Source of the DNA: Scortum barcoo
Taxonomy: Eukaryota; Chordata; Actinopteri; Centrarchiformes; Terapontidae
Assembly (NCBI GenBank): GCA_023238725.1
Contig: CM041546.1
Coordinates: 5,972,483-6,036,482, forward strand
Reading direction: 5' to 3'
DNA length: 64,000 bases
The notes beneath the pieces were generated by a model. That model saw only the letters and a list, made by a program, of their open reading frames with translations, did no database searches and had not been told where the DNA came from. Below are positions 60,827-64,000 of this stretch, one piece after another. How positions within the stretch are numbered: position 1 is the stretch's first letter; each line of letters begins with the position of its first letter. The position numbers were made by a program, and so were the translations under genes.

Positions 60827-62086
60827 ATGCACACGGGGTAATTGAGAAATCACCGCTTAACGCACCTACAACGCGTCTGTCTCCTACAAGAATCACTATT
60901 TCAGATTTTCCAGGCAATTAGGTGATTGAGAGAGCAGATCAGTTTTGTAATTAGACATGATTTGGAGCAGAAGAAAAACACATGAAACTAACTCTGTCCC
61001 TTCCCCTCTTCAGGGACATACTTTGGTTGGCATATGCTGGAAATGCTGTAAAGGATATCCTCAGAAAGTCTGTTTTTTCCCTCCCCTGAGACTGTATACC
61101 TAAATAACACTAAATACCATACTACAAGACTTTACATAAAAATCTGCCTCCTGTCCTGTTCATTTTTAGCTTGAAAAGTAATTCCAAATATAAAAAAGTA
61201 AAGTAAAATAGTTTTGACATCTTTTTATTATTTAGTAAAATTTAATAGCGAGAAAGTTATTTTTCCAGTCGAGCCCTGAGCCCTTAGACCACTGTTGCAA
61301 ATGTTCACTTTACTCCCACGGTTCCACTTCTTGTTTTTAGACACCACTAAATGTCATTACCACGGACGTACTGTGGGACTTGACAATACACAAACTGCAC
61401 TTTATTTACTGATGACTCATCAATAGTGTGATGGGGATTTGTGTACCACTGCACCAACTCTGCTCATTAGCCTCTCTTAATAAAGCTGTGATGTTGTATA
61501 GATTTGTGGCTCTTTACTGGTTTGCTTCACAGCTTCTTTAAAAGAAAAACAATGCCTCCTCGCATCCCCTAATGTGAGGCTCGCACACATAATGGGGAAC
61601 TCTCAACGATTTCTATCTGCCCTTTTCAGACTGTTCTACCTGTGTGCTAATCAGACTGAGTCAAGAAACTATAAATATGCATCAGATCAAAAGAAGAATA
61701 ACGTTATTTCACAAATAAATATTACTATTCATACAATATGGAAGGAATATATTCCCAAAGCCCTTTAATCACCTCGTCACCTTCAGAAGTCATATTGCAG
61801 CCACCTTGGGGGTTCAGATTGTGAATCACTGATATGGAAAATAGAAAATCCATTACTATTTTACACCCCTGACCTTCACCCCCTCTCCTGTTTTTCCTTT
61901 GTATTGCAGCGGTACAGTGTGGGAACCCAGCTACACCTGCTCACGGCCGCATTTCCCGTGTGGATGGCACAACCTTCTCCCACTCCATTGTGTATTCTTG
62001 TATGGAGGGCTATTTCCTCACAGGCTCTCCCACACGCCAGTGTCTGGCAAATGGCACGTGGTCCGGAACGGCTCCGAACTGCACAA
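5270..62086 (+). CDS. csmd3: csmd3, partial: 27 internal exons of a CUB and Sushi multiple domains protein
   Basis: CSMD proteins are very large type I membrane proteins with 14 CUB domains alternating with Sushi (complement control) domains, then a run of Sushi domains, one membrane segment and a short tail. They are mostly neuronal and are linked to complement control and dendrite or synapse development (family knowledge). Exons join as 5270-5383, 6359-6454, 6841-7044, 12873-12997, 13207-13303, 14773-14877, 21168-21286, 22518-22587, 24380-24496, 24723-24934, 25611-25799, 26861-27038, 30558-30710, 31269-31349, 32646-32759, 38231-38419, 38896-39042, 40373-40561, 43561-43746, 44604-44798, 45511-45684, 47363-47536, 48221-48394, 51106-51291, 53400-53573, 58571-58753, 61910-62086. 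All have AG/GT borders and compatible phases except two with frameshifts. The CSMD3 assignment rests on recalled paralog differences, notably RESKIEHGNF and WDKPLPEC in Sushi20 and VNGSHYEY in Sushi16. CSMD1 and CSMD2 differ there. Family is certain; paralog is likely. Confidence 0.9.
5384..6358. other. intron within CUB10
   Basis: 975 bases. About 5740-5976 is the 3' tail of a non-LTR retroelement. The remainder is AT-rich with no exon signal. Confidence 0.7.
5740..5976 (+). mobile_element. 3' tail of a non-LTR retrotransposon
   Basis: An AT-rich 3' UTR-like stretch ends GTGAAATTTCCCCACCGTGG and then GATCAATAAAGG with two TCTTA units. This is the form of many fish LINE/SINE tails. No coding part remains, so the copy is strongly 5'-truncated. 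The left edge is approximate. Confidence 0.6.
6359..6454 (+). CDS. csmd3: csmd3 exon: C-terminal part of CUB10
   Basis: 32 codons, phase 1 to phase 1, acceptor aatttag, donor gtgaga. It encodes the last CUB strands: ETLPLSSGNKITLKF, a possible N-glycosylation site NGT, and the closing GFHFVYQ. G-F-x-x-x-Y is the usual end of CSMD CUB domains. It joins directly to the Sushi10 exon 386 bases downstream. Confidence 0.92.
6455..6840. other. intron between CUB10 and Sushi10
   Basis: 386 bases. It ends in a strong pyrimidine-rich tract before the Sushi10 acceptor. Nothing else is seen. Confidence 0.8.
6841..7044 (+). CDS. csmd3: csmd3 exon: Sushi10
   Basis: 68 codons, phase 1 to phase 1, donor gtaagc. 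It starts with the AVPRTSATQCSSVPEP linker typical of the family. The four Sushi cysteines are visible in QCSS, FECN, RCEA and PTCV, with the tryptophan in AQWNGT, which is also a possible N-glycosylation site. G-Y-T-L-H-G is the standard mid-domain turn. All structural residues are present, so this domain looks intact. Confidence 0.95.
7094..7129. repeat. (CA)n microsatellite
   Basis: About 18 CA units start 49 bases after the end of the Sushi10 exon. Confidence 0.97.
7697..7710. repeat. SINE target-site duplication, left copy
   Basis: caatttgttggtag abuts the poly-T (poly-A on the minus strand) end of the SINE. It pairs with 7911-7924. Confidence 0.88.
7711..7910 (-). mobile_element. tRNA-derived SINE with target-site duplications
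   Basis: On the minus strand the element starts with a tRNA-like head. The A box TGGTTCAGTCGG is at 7890-7901 and the B box GGTTCGATTCC at 7829-7839. A tRNA-unrelated body follows (CCTGGGGCCCATTTGCTACA, then GGCTAGAAAAGCCCCC), with a poly-A tail at 7711-7722. It resembles a common SINE of spiny-rayed fish, though I cannot name the subfamily. Flanking 14-mers at 7697-7710 and 7911-7924 match at 13 of 14 positions. Confidence 0.9.
7911..7924. repeat. SINE target-site duplication, right copy
   Basis: caatgtgttggtag abuts the tRNA-like head. It differs from the left copy by one base. Confidence 0.88.
12873..12997 (+). CDS. csmd3: csmd3 exon: N-terminal part of CUB11
   Basis: 125 nt, entering in phase 1 and leaving in phase 0, acceptor ttgtctag, donor gtgaga. 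It reads VPCGGVLTDRRGTILSPGYP, then LNCAW and PEGAGIQ. The C-G-G opening, the S-P-G-Y-P turn and the second cysteine of the CUB disulphide are all present. The phase 0 exit matches the phase 0 entry of the next exon 209 bases on. Confidence 0.94.
13207..13303 (+). CDS. csmd3: csmd3 exon: middle of CUB11
   Basis: 97 nt, phase 0 to phase 1, acceptor tctttcag, donor gtaaaa. It encodes IQVVTFATEHNWDSLDFFDG followed by GSYSG. The E...D...D spacing (TEH, WDS, FDG) resembles the acidic residues that bind calcium in many CUB domains, so calcium binding is plausible but inferred. Confidence 0.94.
13304..14772. other. intron within CUB11
   Basis: 1469 bases. It contains the AT-only low-complexity stretch at 14251-14326 and no other recognisable element. 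Confidence 0.75.
14251..14326. repeat. AT-rich low-complexity block
   Basis: Nearly pure A/T made of degenerate TATAGATA, ATATGTAT and TA runs, able to fold into several weak hairpins. Confidence 0.9.
14773..14877 (+). CDS. csmd3: csmd3 exon: C-terminal part of CUB11
   Basis: 105 nt, phase 1 to phase 1. It encodes TTIPQLLNSTSNNLYLTF, SDISVSAAGF and HLEYT, the closing CUB strands. NST is a possible N-glycosylation site. The acceptor (tataaaacag) has a poor pyrimidine run close to the AG, with a better pyrimidine stretch a little upstream. The donor is gtatga. Confidence 0.93.
14878..21167. other. intron between CUB11 and Sushi11
   Basis: 6290 bases, the longest complete intron in the window. 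It holds a 41-nt inverted repeat at 18422-18462, T runs near 15165 and 18149, and otherwise unique-looking AT-rich sequence. Open frames at 15999-16406, 19005-19328 and 20009-20449 show no domain and poor codon character. Confidence 0.75.
18422..18462. repeat. 41-nt inverted repeat (hairpin)
   Basis: Arms attaggatgagaa (18422-18434) and ttctcatcctaat (18450-18462) are perfect complements. After one mismatch an inner 4-bp stem (18436-18439 with 18445-18448) closes a 5-nt loop. Confidence 0.85.
21168..21286 (+). CDS. csmd3: csmd3 exon: N-terminal half of Sushi11
   Basis: 119 nt, phase 1 to phase 0, donor gtaggt. I chose the AG at 21166-21167, which gives AIGLDSCPEP. A second AG at 21172-21173 would give an in-frame product lacking two residues (A-I). 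It carries Sushi cysteines 1 and 2 (DSCPEP, FLCDQ) and ends GFSLQ. Sushi11 is split across two exons, unlike the tandem Sushi domains downstream. Confidence 0.92.
21287..22517. other. intron within Sushi11
   Basis: 1231 bases. It starts with a compound GT/GA microsatellite, and a T run near 22449-22460 precedes the next exon. Nothing else is recognised. Confidence 0.75.
21444..21480. repeat. Compound (GT)n(GA)n microsatellite
   Basis: About 7 GT units run directly into about 11 GA units. Confidence 0.96.
22518..22587 (+). CDS. csmd3: csmd3 exon: C-terminal half of Sushi11
   Basis: 70 nt, phase 0 to phase 1, acceptor tgaacag, donor gtaatg. It encodes GNAYITCMPGPVRRWNYP then PLCL, supplying Sushi cysteines 3 and 4 and the conserved tryptophan. 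It is the shortest exon in the window. Recognition is firm because the peptide is highly conserved in CSMD proteins. Confidence 0.93.
22588..24379. other. intron between Sushi11 and CUB12
   Basis: 1792 bases with a TA microsatellite at 22753-22795. Around 23100-24330 the + strand is rich in CACA-type words without a long perfect repeat. No gene is seen. Confidence 0.75.
22753..22795. repeat. (TA)n microsatellite
   Basis: About 21 perfect TA units, 165 bases after the Sushi11 exon. Confidence 0.97.
24380..24496 (+). CDS. csmd3: csmd3 exon: N-terminal part of CUB12
   Basis: 117 nt, phase 1 to phase 1, acceptor cccctcag. It encodes AQCGGSMTDFSGVILSPGFP, then LDCSW and LPIGFG. It has the C-G-G opening and the second CUB cysteine. 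The donor is gtctgt, a weak match to the consensus at +3 and +4, but it gives the expected join GFG|IHLQF to the next exon, 226 bases away. Confidence 0.93.
24723..24934 (+). CDS. csmd3: csmd3 exon: C-terminal part of CUB12, with an apparent +2 frameshift
   Basis: 212 nt, where a phase 1 to phase 1 exon should be a multiple of three. The first part reads IHLQFLNFSTEPVHDYLEV, DRFSGP and LFSTT. From 24865 the conserved continuation HETTLFFHSDYSQNK and GFHIVYQ is read in a different frame. The two bases at 24863-24864 (tg) are the simplest excess. Read as given, translation runs off into an unrelated peptide. Splice sites look normal (acceptor cctttttag, donor gtgagg). This is an assembly indel or a genuine lesion. 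Confidence 0.88.
24935..25610. other. intron between CUB12 and Sushi12
   Basis: 676 bases. No repeat or gene is recognised. It ends in a T-rich tract and the Sushi12 acceptor. Confidence 0.8.
25611..25799 (+). CDS. csmd3: csmd3 exon: Sushi12
   Basis: 63 codons, phase 1 to phase 1, acceptor ttttcccag, donor gtgacg. It starts AYELQRCPDPRPFRNG and continues FECLSGYTLLG, LTCLHG, NWNHP and RCE, giving all four Sushi cysteines and the tryptophan in one exon. It restores the correct phase after the CUB12 exon if that exon's two extra bases are discounted. Confidence 0.95.
25800..26860. other. intron between Sushi12 and CUB13
   Basis: 1061 bases. Nothing beyond a short C run near 26695-26703 and a pyrimidine tract before the acceptor. 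Confidence 0.8.
26861..27038 (+). CDS. csmd3: csmd3 exon: N-terminal two thirds of CUB13
   Basis: 178 nt, phase 1 to phase 2, acceptor ccctccag, donor gtaagt. It encodes ALCGGNITSMNGTIYSPGHP, then QDCMW, YGIYINFSV and TEPIYDYITV, ending inside a tryptophan codon (TG|G). NIT, NGT and NFS are three possible N-glycosylation sites. The acidic TEP...YD pattern fits a CUB calcium site. Confidence 0.94.
29174..29546 (-). mobile_element. C-terminal coding remnant of a LINE reverse transcriptase, antisense
   Basis: The minus strand reads DIWEELGVDLLL and, after frame changes, segments matching the widespread fish LINE peptide that contains I-R-E-E-L-G-V-E-P-L-L-L. The nearby nucleotide words (GGAGGAGCTCGGAGTAGACC, AGGATGCCTCTGGGACACC) are typical of this repeat. 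Only the end of the ORF remains, and stops and frameshifts make it inactive. Family name uncertain. Confidence 0.7.
30470..30500. repeat. (CT)n run upstream of the CUB13 acceptor
   Basis: About 15 CT units begin the pyrimidine-rich stretch that precedes the exon starting at 30558. Confidence 0.95.
30558..30710 (+). CDS. csmd3: csmd3 exon: C-terminal part of CUB13, with an apparent +1 frameshift
   Basis: 153 nt, where a phase 2 to phase 1 exon should leave remainder 2 after division by three. It starts in the frame W-D-G-P-P-D-Q (30558-30576). The conserved remainder PSPQIGQFSGNSV, TTANQILIKFHSDF and SGFFFVLQYY is in another frame from 30578. One extra base, for example g at 30577, plus one extra proline codon explains it. 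The acceptor (gtatcag) lies about 50 bases after a long CT run. The donor is gtaacc. Confidence 0.87.
30711..31268. other. intron between CUB13 and Sushi13
   Basis: 558 bases. Apart from T and CT runs I see nothing in it. Confidence 0.8.
31269..31349 (+). CDS. csmd3: csmd3 exon: N-terminal part of Sushi13
   Basis: 81 nt, phase 1 to phase 1, acceptor gccaacag, donor gtttgt (weak). It encodes AYQLRTCQPPPPVANATV then DDDEFEI, with Sushi cysteine 1 and a possible glycosylation site NAT. The short proline-rich start and the acidic run before the second exon are typical of this CSMD domain. Confidence 0.93.
31350..32645. other. intron within Sushi13
   Basis: 1296 bases. It holds a short CATT tetranucleotide run at 31500-31519 and GT-rich words near 32370 and 32540. 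No gene is seen. Confidence 0.8.
31500..31519. repeat. (CATT)n tetranucleotide repeat
   Basis: Five units of CATT. Confidence 0.95.
32646..32759 (+). CDS. csmd3: csmd3 exon: C-terminal part of Sushi13
   Basis: 114 nt, phase 1 to phase 1, acceptor cctcacag, donor gttggt (weak). It encodes GDIIRYSCLPGFTLVG, LTCRLGERLQ and PPPVCQ, supplying Sushi cysteines 2 to 4. The usual Sushi tryptophan is replaced around LQMDG, which I recall as normal for this domain in the family. Confidence 0.94.
32760..38230. other. intron between Sushi13 and CUB14
   Basis: 5471 bases. Several T runs (33092-33105, 33138-33153, 36019-36032) and AT-rich unique-looking sequence. It ends in an unusually long pyrimidine tract (about 38003-38228) before the CUB14 acceptor. 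No coding or mobile element is recognised. Confidence 0.75.
38231..38419 (+). CDS. csmd3: csmd3 exon: N-terminal two thirds of CUB14
   Basis: 189 nt, phase 1 to phase 1, after a long pyrimidine tract (acceptor tctcacag), donor gtgggt. It encodes VQCPAHEVRFDSTGVILSPG, QMCSW, EKGYNITLHF and TEKEFDILEIFDG. The opening C-P-A replaces the C-G-G of the other CUB domains, as expected for the last CUB of the family. NIT is a possible glycosylation site. Confidence 0.95.
38420..38895. other. intron within CUB14
   Basis: 476 bases with no recognised element. Confidence 0.8.
38896..39042 (+). CDS. csmd3: csmd3 exon: C-terminal part of CUB14
   Basis: 147 nt, phase 1 to phase 1, acceptor tgttcag, donor gtgagt. 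It encodes GPNIYSQSLASLSGD, LLLRWSSDHGTNRRGF and HIRYV. This ends the alternating CUB/Sushi half of the protein. Beyond Sushi14 no further CUB motif is seen. Confidence 0.94.
39043..40372. other. intron between CUB14 and Sushi14
   Basis: 1330 bases. Only an A run near 39471-39486, a T run near 39886 and a pyrimidine tract before the acceptor are notable. Confidence 0.8.
40373..40561 (+). CDS. csmd3: csmd3 exon: Sushi14
   Basis: 63 codons, phase 1 to phase 1, acceptor tattgtag, donor gtgagc. It encodes AMYCSTPDSPQHGFVVSQTG, VRWACDRGYKLIG, AVCKKNTYGYHAWDAP and PACQ, with four Sushi cysteines and two tryptophans. It is the Sushi partner of CUB14 and opens the uninterrupted Sushi run. Confidence 0.95.
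42230..43160. repeat. Degenerate motif-array repeat
   Basis: AT-rich DNA in which two words recur with drift. One is actagtcaaaa-like (42340, 42467 as cactagtgaaaa, 42780 as cactagttaaaa, 42969 as gctggtcaaaa, 43097 as ctactagtcaaaa). The other is agatatc-like (near 42360, 42381, 42423, 42685, 42842, 42888, 42942, 43034). Spacing is irregular. It contains the palindrome at 42735-42760. It has no coding capacity and does not match a class I can name with certainty. Confidence 0.6.
42735..42760. repeat. Perfect 12-bp inverted repeat with 2-nt spacer
   Basis: taatagtaactt and aagttactatta flank gg, inside the degenerate repeat. Confidence 0.9.
43561..43746 (+). CDS. csmd3: csmd3 exon: Sushi15
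   Basis: 62 codons, phase 1 to phase 1, acceptor cttcctgcag, donor gtgagt. It encodes AVSCGVPSAPVNGGVL, YFCNGGYRLSSKELTT, TVCQPDGTWSN and RCI. All four cysteines and the tryptophan are present. It is the first of nine single-exon tandem Sushi domains in the window. Confidence 0.95.
43747..44603. other. intron between Sushi15 and Sushi16
   Basis: 857 bases. Nothing recognised. The first 300 bases are purine-rich on the + strand. Confidence 0.8.
44604..44798 (+). CDS. csmd3: csmd3 exon: Sushi16
   Basis: 65 codons, phase 1 to phase 1, acceptor ttggcacag, donor gtgagt after a split codon a|tc. It encodes VITCPSLSSF, KWRIVNGSHYEYGTK, FTCNPGYYRVG, IQCLANGVWSWRNERP and RCR. The VNGSHYEY and SWRNERP signatures are part of the case for CSMD3 rather than CSMD1 or CSMD2. 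NGS is a possible glycosylation site. Confidence 0.95.
44799..45510. other. intron between Sushi16 and Sushi17
   Basis: 712 bases with a pyrimidine-rich end. Nothing else is seen. Confidence 0.8.
45511..45684 (+). CDS. csmd3: csmd3 exon: Sushi17
   Basis: 58 codons, phase 1 to phase 1, acceptor cttattgcag, donor gtaagc. It encodes IISCSDLPVPPNGKKIGT, FSCNLGFVLTGS, RECLLSGLWSG and HCL. The four cysteines and the tryptophan are in place. It is a compact Sushi domain with no sign of damage. Confidence 0.95.
45685..47362. other. intron between Sushi17 and Sushi18
   Basis: 1678 bases. A 19-base T run lies at 45771-45789. The 92-codon open frame at 46013-46291 has no recognisable domain. No mobile element is identified. 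Confidence 0.75.
47363..47536 (+). CDS. csmd3: csmd3 exon: Sushi18
   Basis: 58 codons, phase 1 to phase 1, acceptor atcctccag, donor gtaagt. It encodes AGHCGVPEQIVNGQVIGENF, VVYQCNPGFRLIGSS, RICQQDHNWSGQLP and CI. This is among the most conserved stretches of the family. Four cysteines and the tryptophan are present. Confidence 0.96.
47537..48220. other. intron between Sushi18 and Sushi19
   Basis: 684 bases. Nothing recognised beyond the pyrimidine-rich 3' part. Confidence 0.8.
48221..48394 (+). CDS. csmd3: csmd3 exon: Sushi19
   Basis: 58 codons, phase 1 to phase 1, acceptor caacttcag, donor gtagag. It encodes VTCGHPGSPIYGRTTGDG, VRFSCNKGYTLEGPS, AQCQASRQWSQQPP and TCR. The codon across the junction with Sushi18 is t|ct, serine. 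Four cysteines and the tryptophan are present. Confidence 0.95.
48395..51105. other. intron between Sushi19 and Sushi20
   Basis: 2711 bases. A slightly more GC-rich stretch at 48840-49000 has no coding signal. The rest is AT-rich and unassigned. Confidence 0.75.
51106..51291 (+). CDS. csmd3: csmd3 exon: Sushi20
   Basis: 62 codons, phase 1 to phase 1, acceptor tcatccag, donor gtacgg. It encodes VVNCTDPGIPPNS, then RESKIEHGNFTFGSVVFYDC, GYYLFGSS and LTCQPAGHWDKPLPECI. The RESKIEHGNF insert and WDKPLPEC are the strongest CSMD3-type markers in the window. NCT and NFT are possible glycosylation sites. Confidence 0.95.
51292..53399. other. intron between Sushi20 and Sushi21
   Basis: 2108 bases. 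About one third is the antisense solo LTR at 52342-53065. The remainder is unassigned. Confidence 0.8.
52342..53065 (-). mobile_element. Solo LTR of a retrotransposon, antisense
   Basis: A GC-rich 724-bp block in AT-rich intron. On the minus strand it begins TGTTAGGGTCCC and ends ACCTTAACA, so the ends are TG...CA with a short inverted repeat (TGTTA/TAACA). A TATA box (TATAAAG) lies at 52876-52882 in minus orientation, and an ATTAAA poly-A signal at 52440-52445 further on, in the order expected of U3-R-U5. The flanking pentamers acatt (52337-52341) and acact (53066-53070) match at 4 of 5 positions. No internal gag or pol coding adjoins, so it reads as a solo LTR. A Ty3/gypsy-type origin is plausible but not proven. 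Confidence 0.78.
53400..53573 (+). CDS. csmd3: csmd3 exon: Sushi21
   Basis: 58 codons, phase 1 to phase 1, acceptor tcatgcag, donor gtacaa. It encodes EVDCGHPGTPPHGVMSGEKF, VRYSCSGDRQLIGD, LTCQLNGHWSGSLP and HCSG. It starts 335 bases downstream of the end of the antisense solo LTR in the same intron, and its own splice sites are intact. Confidence 0.95.
53574..58570. other. intron between Sushi21 and Sushi22
   Basis: 4997 bases. It holds a retroelement tail at 55825-55906, A runs near 55497-55518, and CA-rich words near 57180-57220. No gene is seen. Minus-strand open frames at 57047-57687 lie in simple CA-type sequence. Confidence 0.75.
55825..55906 (-). mobile_element. 3' tail of a non-LTR retroelement, antisense
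   Basis: On the minus strand it reads TGCTTTGAGGCAAATTGTGA and then TTGGGTTATATAAATAAAAC, followed by TGACTTGACTTGAC repeats. This is a very common tail in fish genomes. No coding portion remains. Confidence 0.7.
58571..58753 (+). CDS. csmd3: csmd3 exon: Sushi22
   Basis: 61 codons, phase 1 to phase 1, acceptor ccattgcag, donor gtaagg. It encodes GDSADTCGDPGTPAH, VRFTCAVGHTLYGSAE, RICFPNGTWSGRQP and FCK. It is noticeably GC-rich against its AT-rich flanks. Four cysteines, the tryptophan and a possible glycosylation site NGT are present. Confidence 0.95.
59240..59262. repeat. poly-T run
   Basis: 23 consecutive T, with no recognisable retroelement body attached. Confidence 0.95.
59317..59351. 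repeat. (TTAA)n tetranucleotide repeat
   Basis: About eight TTAA units with one slip. Confidence 0.95.
60758..60820. repeat. (TG)n microsatellite
   Basis: About 31 perfect TG units, the longest simple repeat in the window. It is followed by a short AT run. Confidence 0.98.
61910..62086 (+). CDS. csmd3: csmd3 exon: Sushi23, last exon in the window
   Basis: 59 codons, phase 1 to phase 1, acceptor tattgcag, donor gtgagt. It encodes VQCGNPATPAHGRIS, DGTTFSHSIVYSC, GYFLTGSPTRQC and LANGTWSGTAPNCT. Four cysteines and the tryptophan are present. The expected next exon, starting I-I-S-C-G-D-P, is not in 62087-64000, so the gene continues past the window. Confidence 0.95.
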
Positions 62087-64000
62087 GTGAGTTGAATATG
62101 CATAGAAACATGAAAAGATATTGGAGTTATGTCTCTTGGTCTCGTGGAATAAAAGACCACTCTGTAGCTCGGCTTTCATGTTGCGAAATGAAAAAGAAAA
62201 AAAAATGCATTGTCTTTTTCACTGTCAAAGAAAACTGTGAAATGATCAGTGTCAGTTCAATGAGATGTGGTCAAGCATAGTCCCCAATTATTACAGTCCT
62301 GTGAACAGAGAAACGCAACAGAGCACAATTCACTTTCTTGGTTGATCACGTCTAGCTCAGTCACACTAACACCTACACTGGCATTTACAGAATTTGTTAT
62401 TGTTGCTTTCAGAAATAGGACGGAAAAACAAGTACAAATAGGATGAGGAAGACTGGGCACTCCCGTGGGTGTCATGGGTGTTTCCAAAATGAACTTAGTG
62501 AGCCATTGCTGACCGCTTACACATGGCTACATACGCCAGTCACAATAACTATTGTACCGTCAGTACTGTTGACTGCATCAGCCACTGATATGCTGTTTGA
62601 ACAAATCAAAGACATATTTCATACTGTACAGCAGATAAACCCCACTGAAAAGAACTGAAACAGATGGGAGAGATGATTTTGCTCCCTGTTTCTTCCAAAA
62701 GGAGGCGCTCTGTGTGATCAACAGTGGTGGCAAAATAGGGTTTAAGATTTCAAAGAGCACATAAATCTCTTTGAGCTCTCTCTGCCTGCAAAGCATCAAA
62801 ACTGTCAGGCAGTTTTTTATTGTCTGGATCTCAGCAAATGAGCCTTGCAGTAATTAAGAAGTATGCCAATCTATATTCAATTTGCACCAGGATGACTATC
62901 AAACAAAATTACACATTGTTCTACTCTCTGAAAATCACCATATTCTCTCTTCCTCATTCTTTTTGCTTGTTATTGAATCACAAGAAAAGATAAATGGTAT
63001 GGGCATAATTTTCAATTTTGGAATGAAATGAGTCTCTGGGGAGATATACACAGCAAGGGAGGGAGGAGGAGAGACAGATTGAAAATTGGATTGAATAATA
63101 ATGATCAAACATAGAGGAAGGCTTTCTTGCCTCTTTTTCCCCCACTCTCAAGCCTGCTCATCACCAAACTTATTTTTTTGTTATCTTCCTGTATGCTGTT
63201 TCACTTCACATTAAATTTAAGTGGCCAGTTCAGGGACATCTTAAGATGGCAAGGCTGGCTCAGTGTGCCTTCATTAATGAGGCAATCATTTTCACGGTTC
63301 ATGGGTAATCGATCATGTAGGTTACCGGATCAAAGTCACACAACAGTCTCAAGGGGAGAGAGAAAAGTTCTTCTTTTTGTTTATTTTTTTTCTTAATGCT
63401 CTTGATGGTTGATAAATGAAATTTATAGAGCATGTTGAGGAATTAGGGAATTAGCAGAAGTGCAGAGGGAAAGAGACTTGCTCACTGAACTGTGAAGTAA
63501 AGCCATAAAGCACTTTATGAAATAAACAGTAAACACTGATTATCCAGGAAGGCTATTTACCCTGTAATACGCTGTGATCCTGTTGATTTATATCTACTGT
63601 TTTTAGTATGCTGCGCTTCTCTTCTCCATTGCTGTCCTTTCCTCTTTCTTCTAGTTTAAATGCCAACGCAGAGCTATTGGATTTTCTTTGTGGATGTGAG
63701 GTTGGAGGAAAGGGTTAAACGAAGGCATCAGAGCAAAAATGCCTTCGAATCAACAAGGTTACAGACAGATTTCTTTAACTTTCTCTAAAGGAGCAAAGAA
63801 CTATACTGTATCATAGAAGGAACCTTGCATATGAAACAACTCAATTCAAAGTCTGACTAGAGCCTAAACTGAAAATATGTTTCCACACTACAGATCCTCT
63901 CCTCCGGCTGAGCCCGAAGTGCTCTGATGCTCTGACAAAATAGGAAAAAAAACTCCTCCTGATTCAGCATAATATGTCACTAACATGCCTAAAATATGCC
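62087..64000. other. intron after Sushi23, running off the window
   Basis: 1914 bases. No Sushi exon, repeat family or other gene is recognised. Confidence 0.75.

Larger units (their letters stand above)
58754..61909. other. intron between Sushi22 and Sushi23
   Basis: 3156 bases with a T run (59240-59262), a TTAA run (59317-59351) and a long GT microsatellite (60758-60820). A pyrimidine-rich stretch spans 60100-60350. No gene is seen. Confidence 0.75.

Noticed and set aside
63127..63396. 89-codon open frame near the window end as the next Sushi exon
   Set aside because: It has no Sushi cysteine pattern and no acceptor in phase 1.

Overview
The window looks like vertebrate, almost certainly teleost, genomic DNA. 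Short exons with GT-AG splice sites sit in AT-rich introns. Dinucleotide microsatellites are frequent, and the repeats are fish-type: a CR1/L2-like LINE, a tRNA-derived SINE with target-site duplications, non-LTR 3' tails and a solo LTR. There is no bacterial or phage content.

One gene explains nearly all the coding signal. It is the central part of a CUB and Sushi multiple domains gene on the + strand, best matched to CSMD3 (csmd3; a teleost a or b copy cannot be told apart here). I place 27 internal exons between 5270 and 62086, totalling 4122 nt or about 1373 codons. That is roughly 37% of a protein of about 3700 residues. They encode the second half of a CUB domain numbered CUB10 by counting back from the last one, then Sushi10, CUB11, Sushi11, CUB12, Sushi12, CUB13, Sushi13, CUB14 and Sushi14, followed by tandem Sushi15 to Sushi23. 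The signal peptide and first nine CUB/Sushi pairs lie upstream. The last Sushi domains, transmembrane segment and cytoplasmic tail lie downstream. Almost every intron is phase 1. The exceptions are phase 0 inside CUB11 and inside Sushi11, and phase 2 inside CUB13.

Layout: 1-5.3 kb is intron with a decayed antisense LINE at 2.2-4.85 kb. 5.3-7 kb holds CUB10/Sushi10. 7-12.9 kb is intron with a SINE. 12.9-22.6 kb holds CUB11/Sushi11. 24.4-25.8 kb holds CUB12/Sushi12. 26.9-32.8 kb holds CUB13/Sushi13. 38.2-40.6 kb holds CUB14/Sushi14. 43.6-62.1 kb holds nine tandem Sushi exons, with a solo LTR at 52.3-53.1 kb. 62.1-64 kb is intron.

The main anomalies are two apparent frameshifts in otherwise conserved exons: a net +2 nt in CUB12 near 24863 and a net +1 nt in CUB13 near 30577. 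They are either assembly indels or real lesions in this copy. Secondary points are a 30-nt templated duplication inside the LINE, a degenerate motif-array repeat at 42.2-43.2 kb, two intronic inverted repeats and a tandem splice acceptor at Sushi11. I found no evidence of a new biological system. No promoter, start codon, stop codon, RNA gene or second protein-coding gene is supported.
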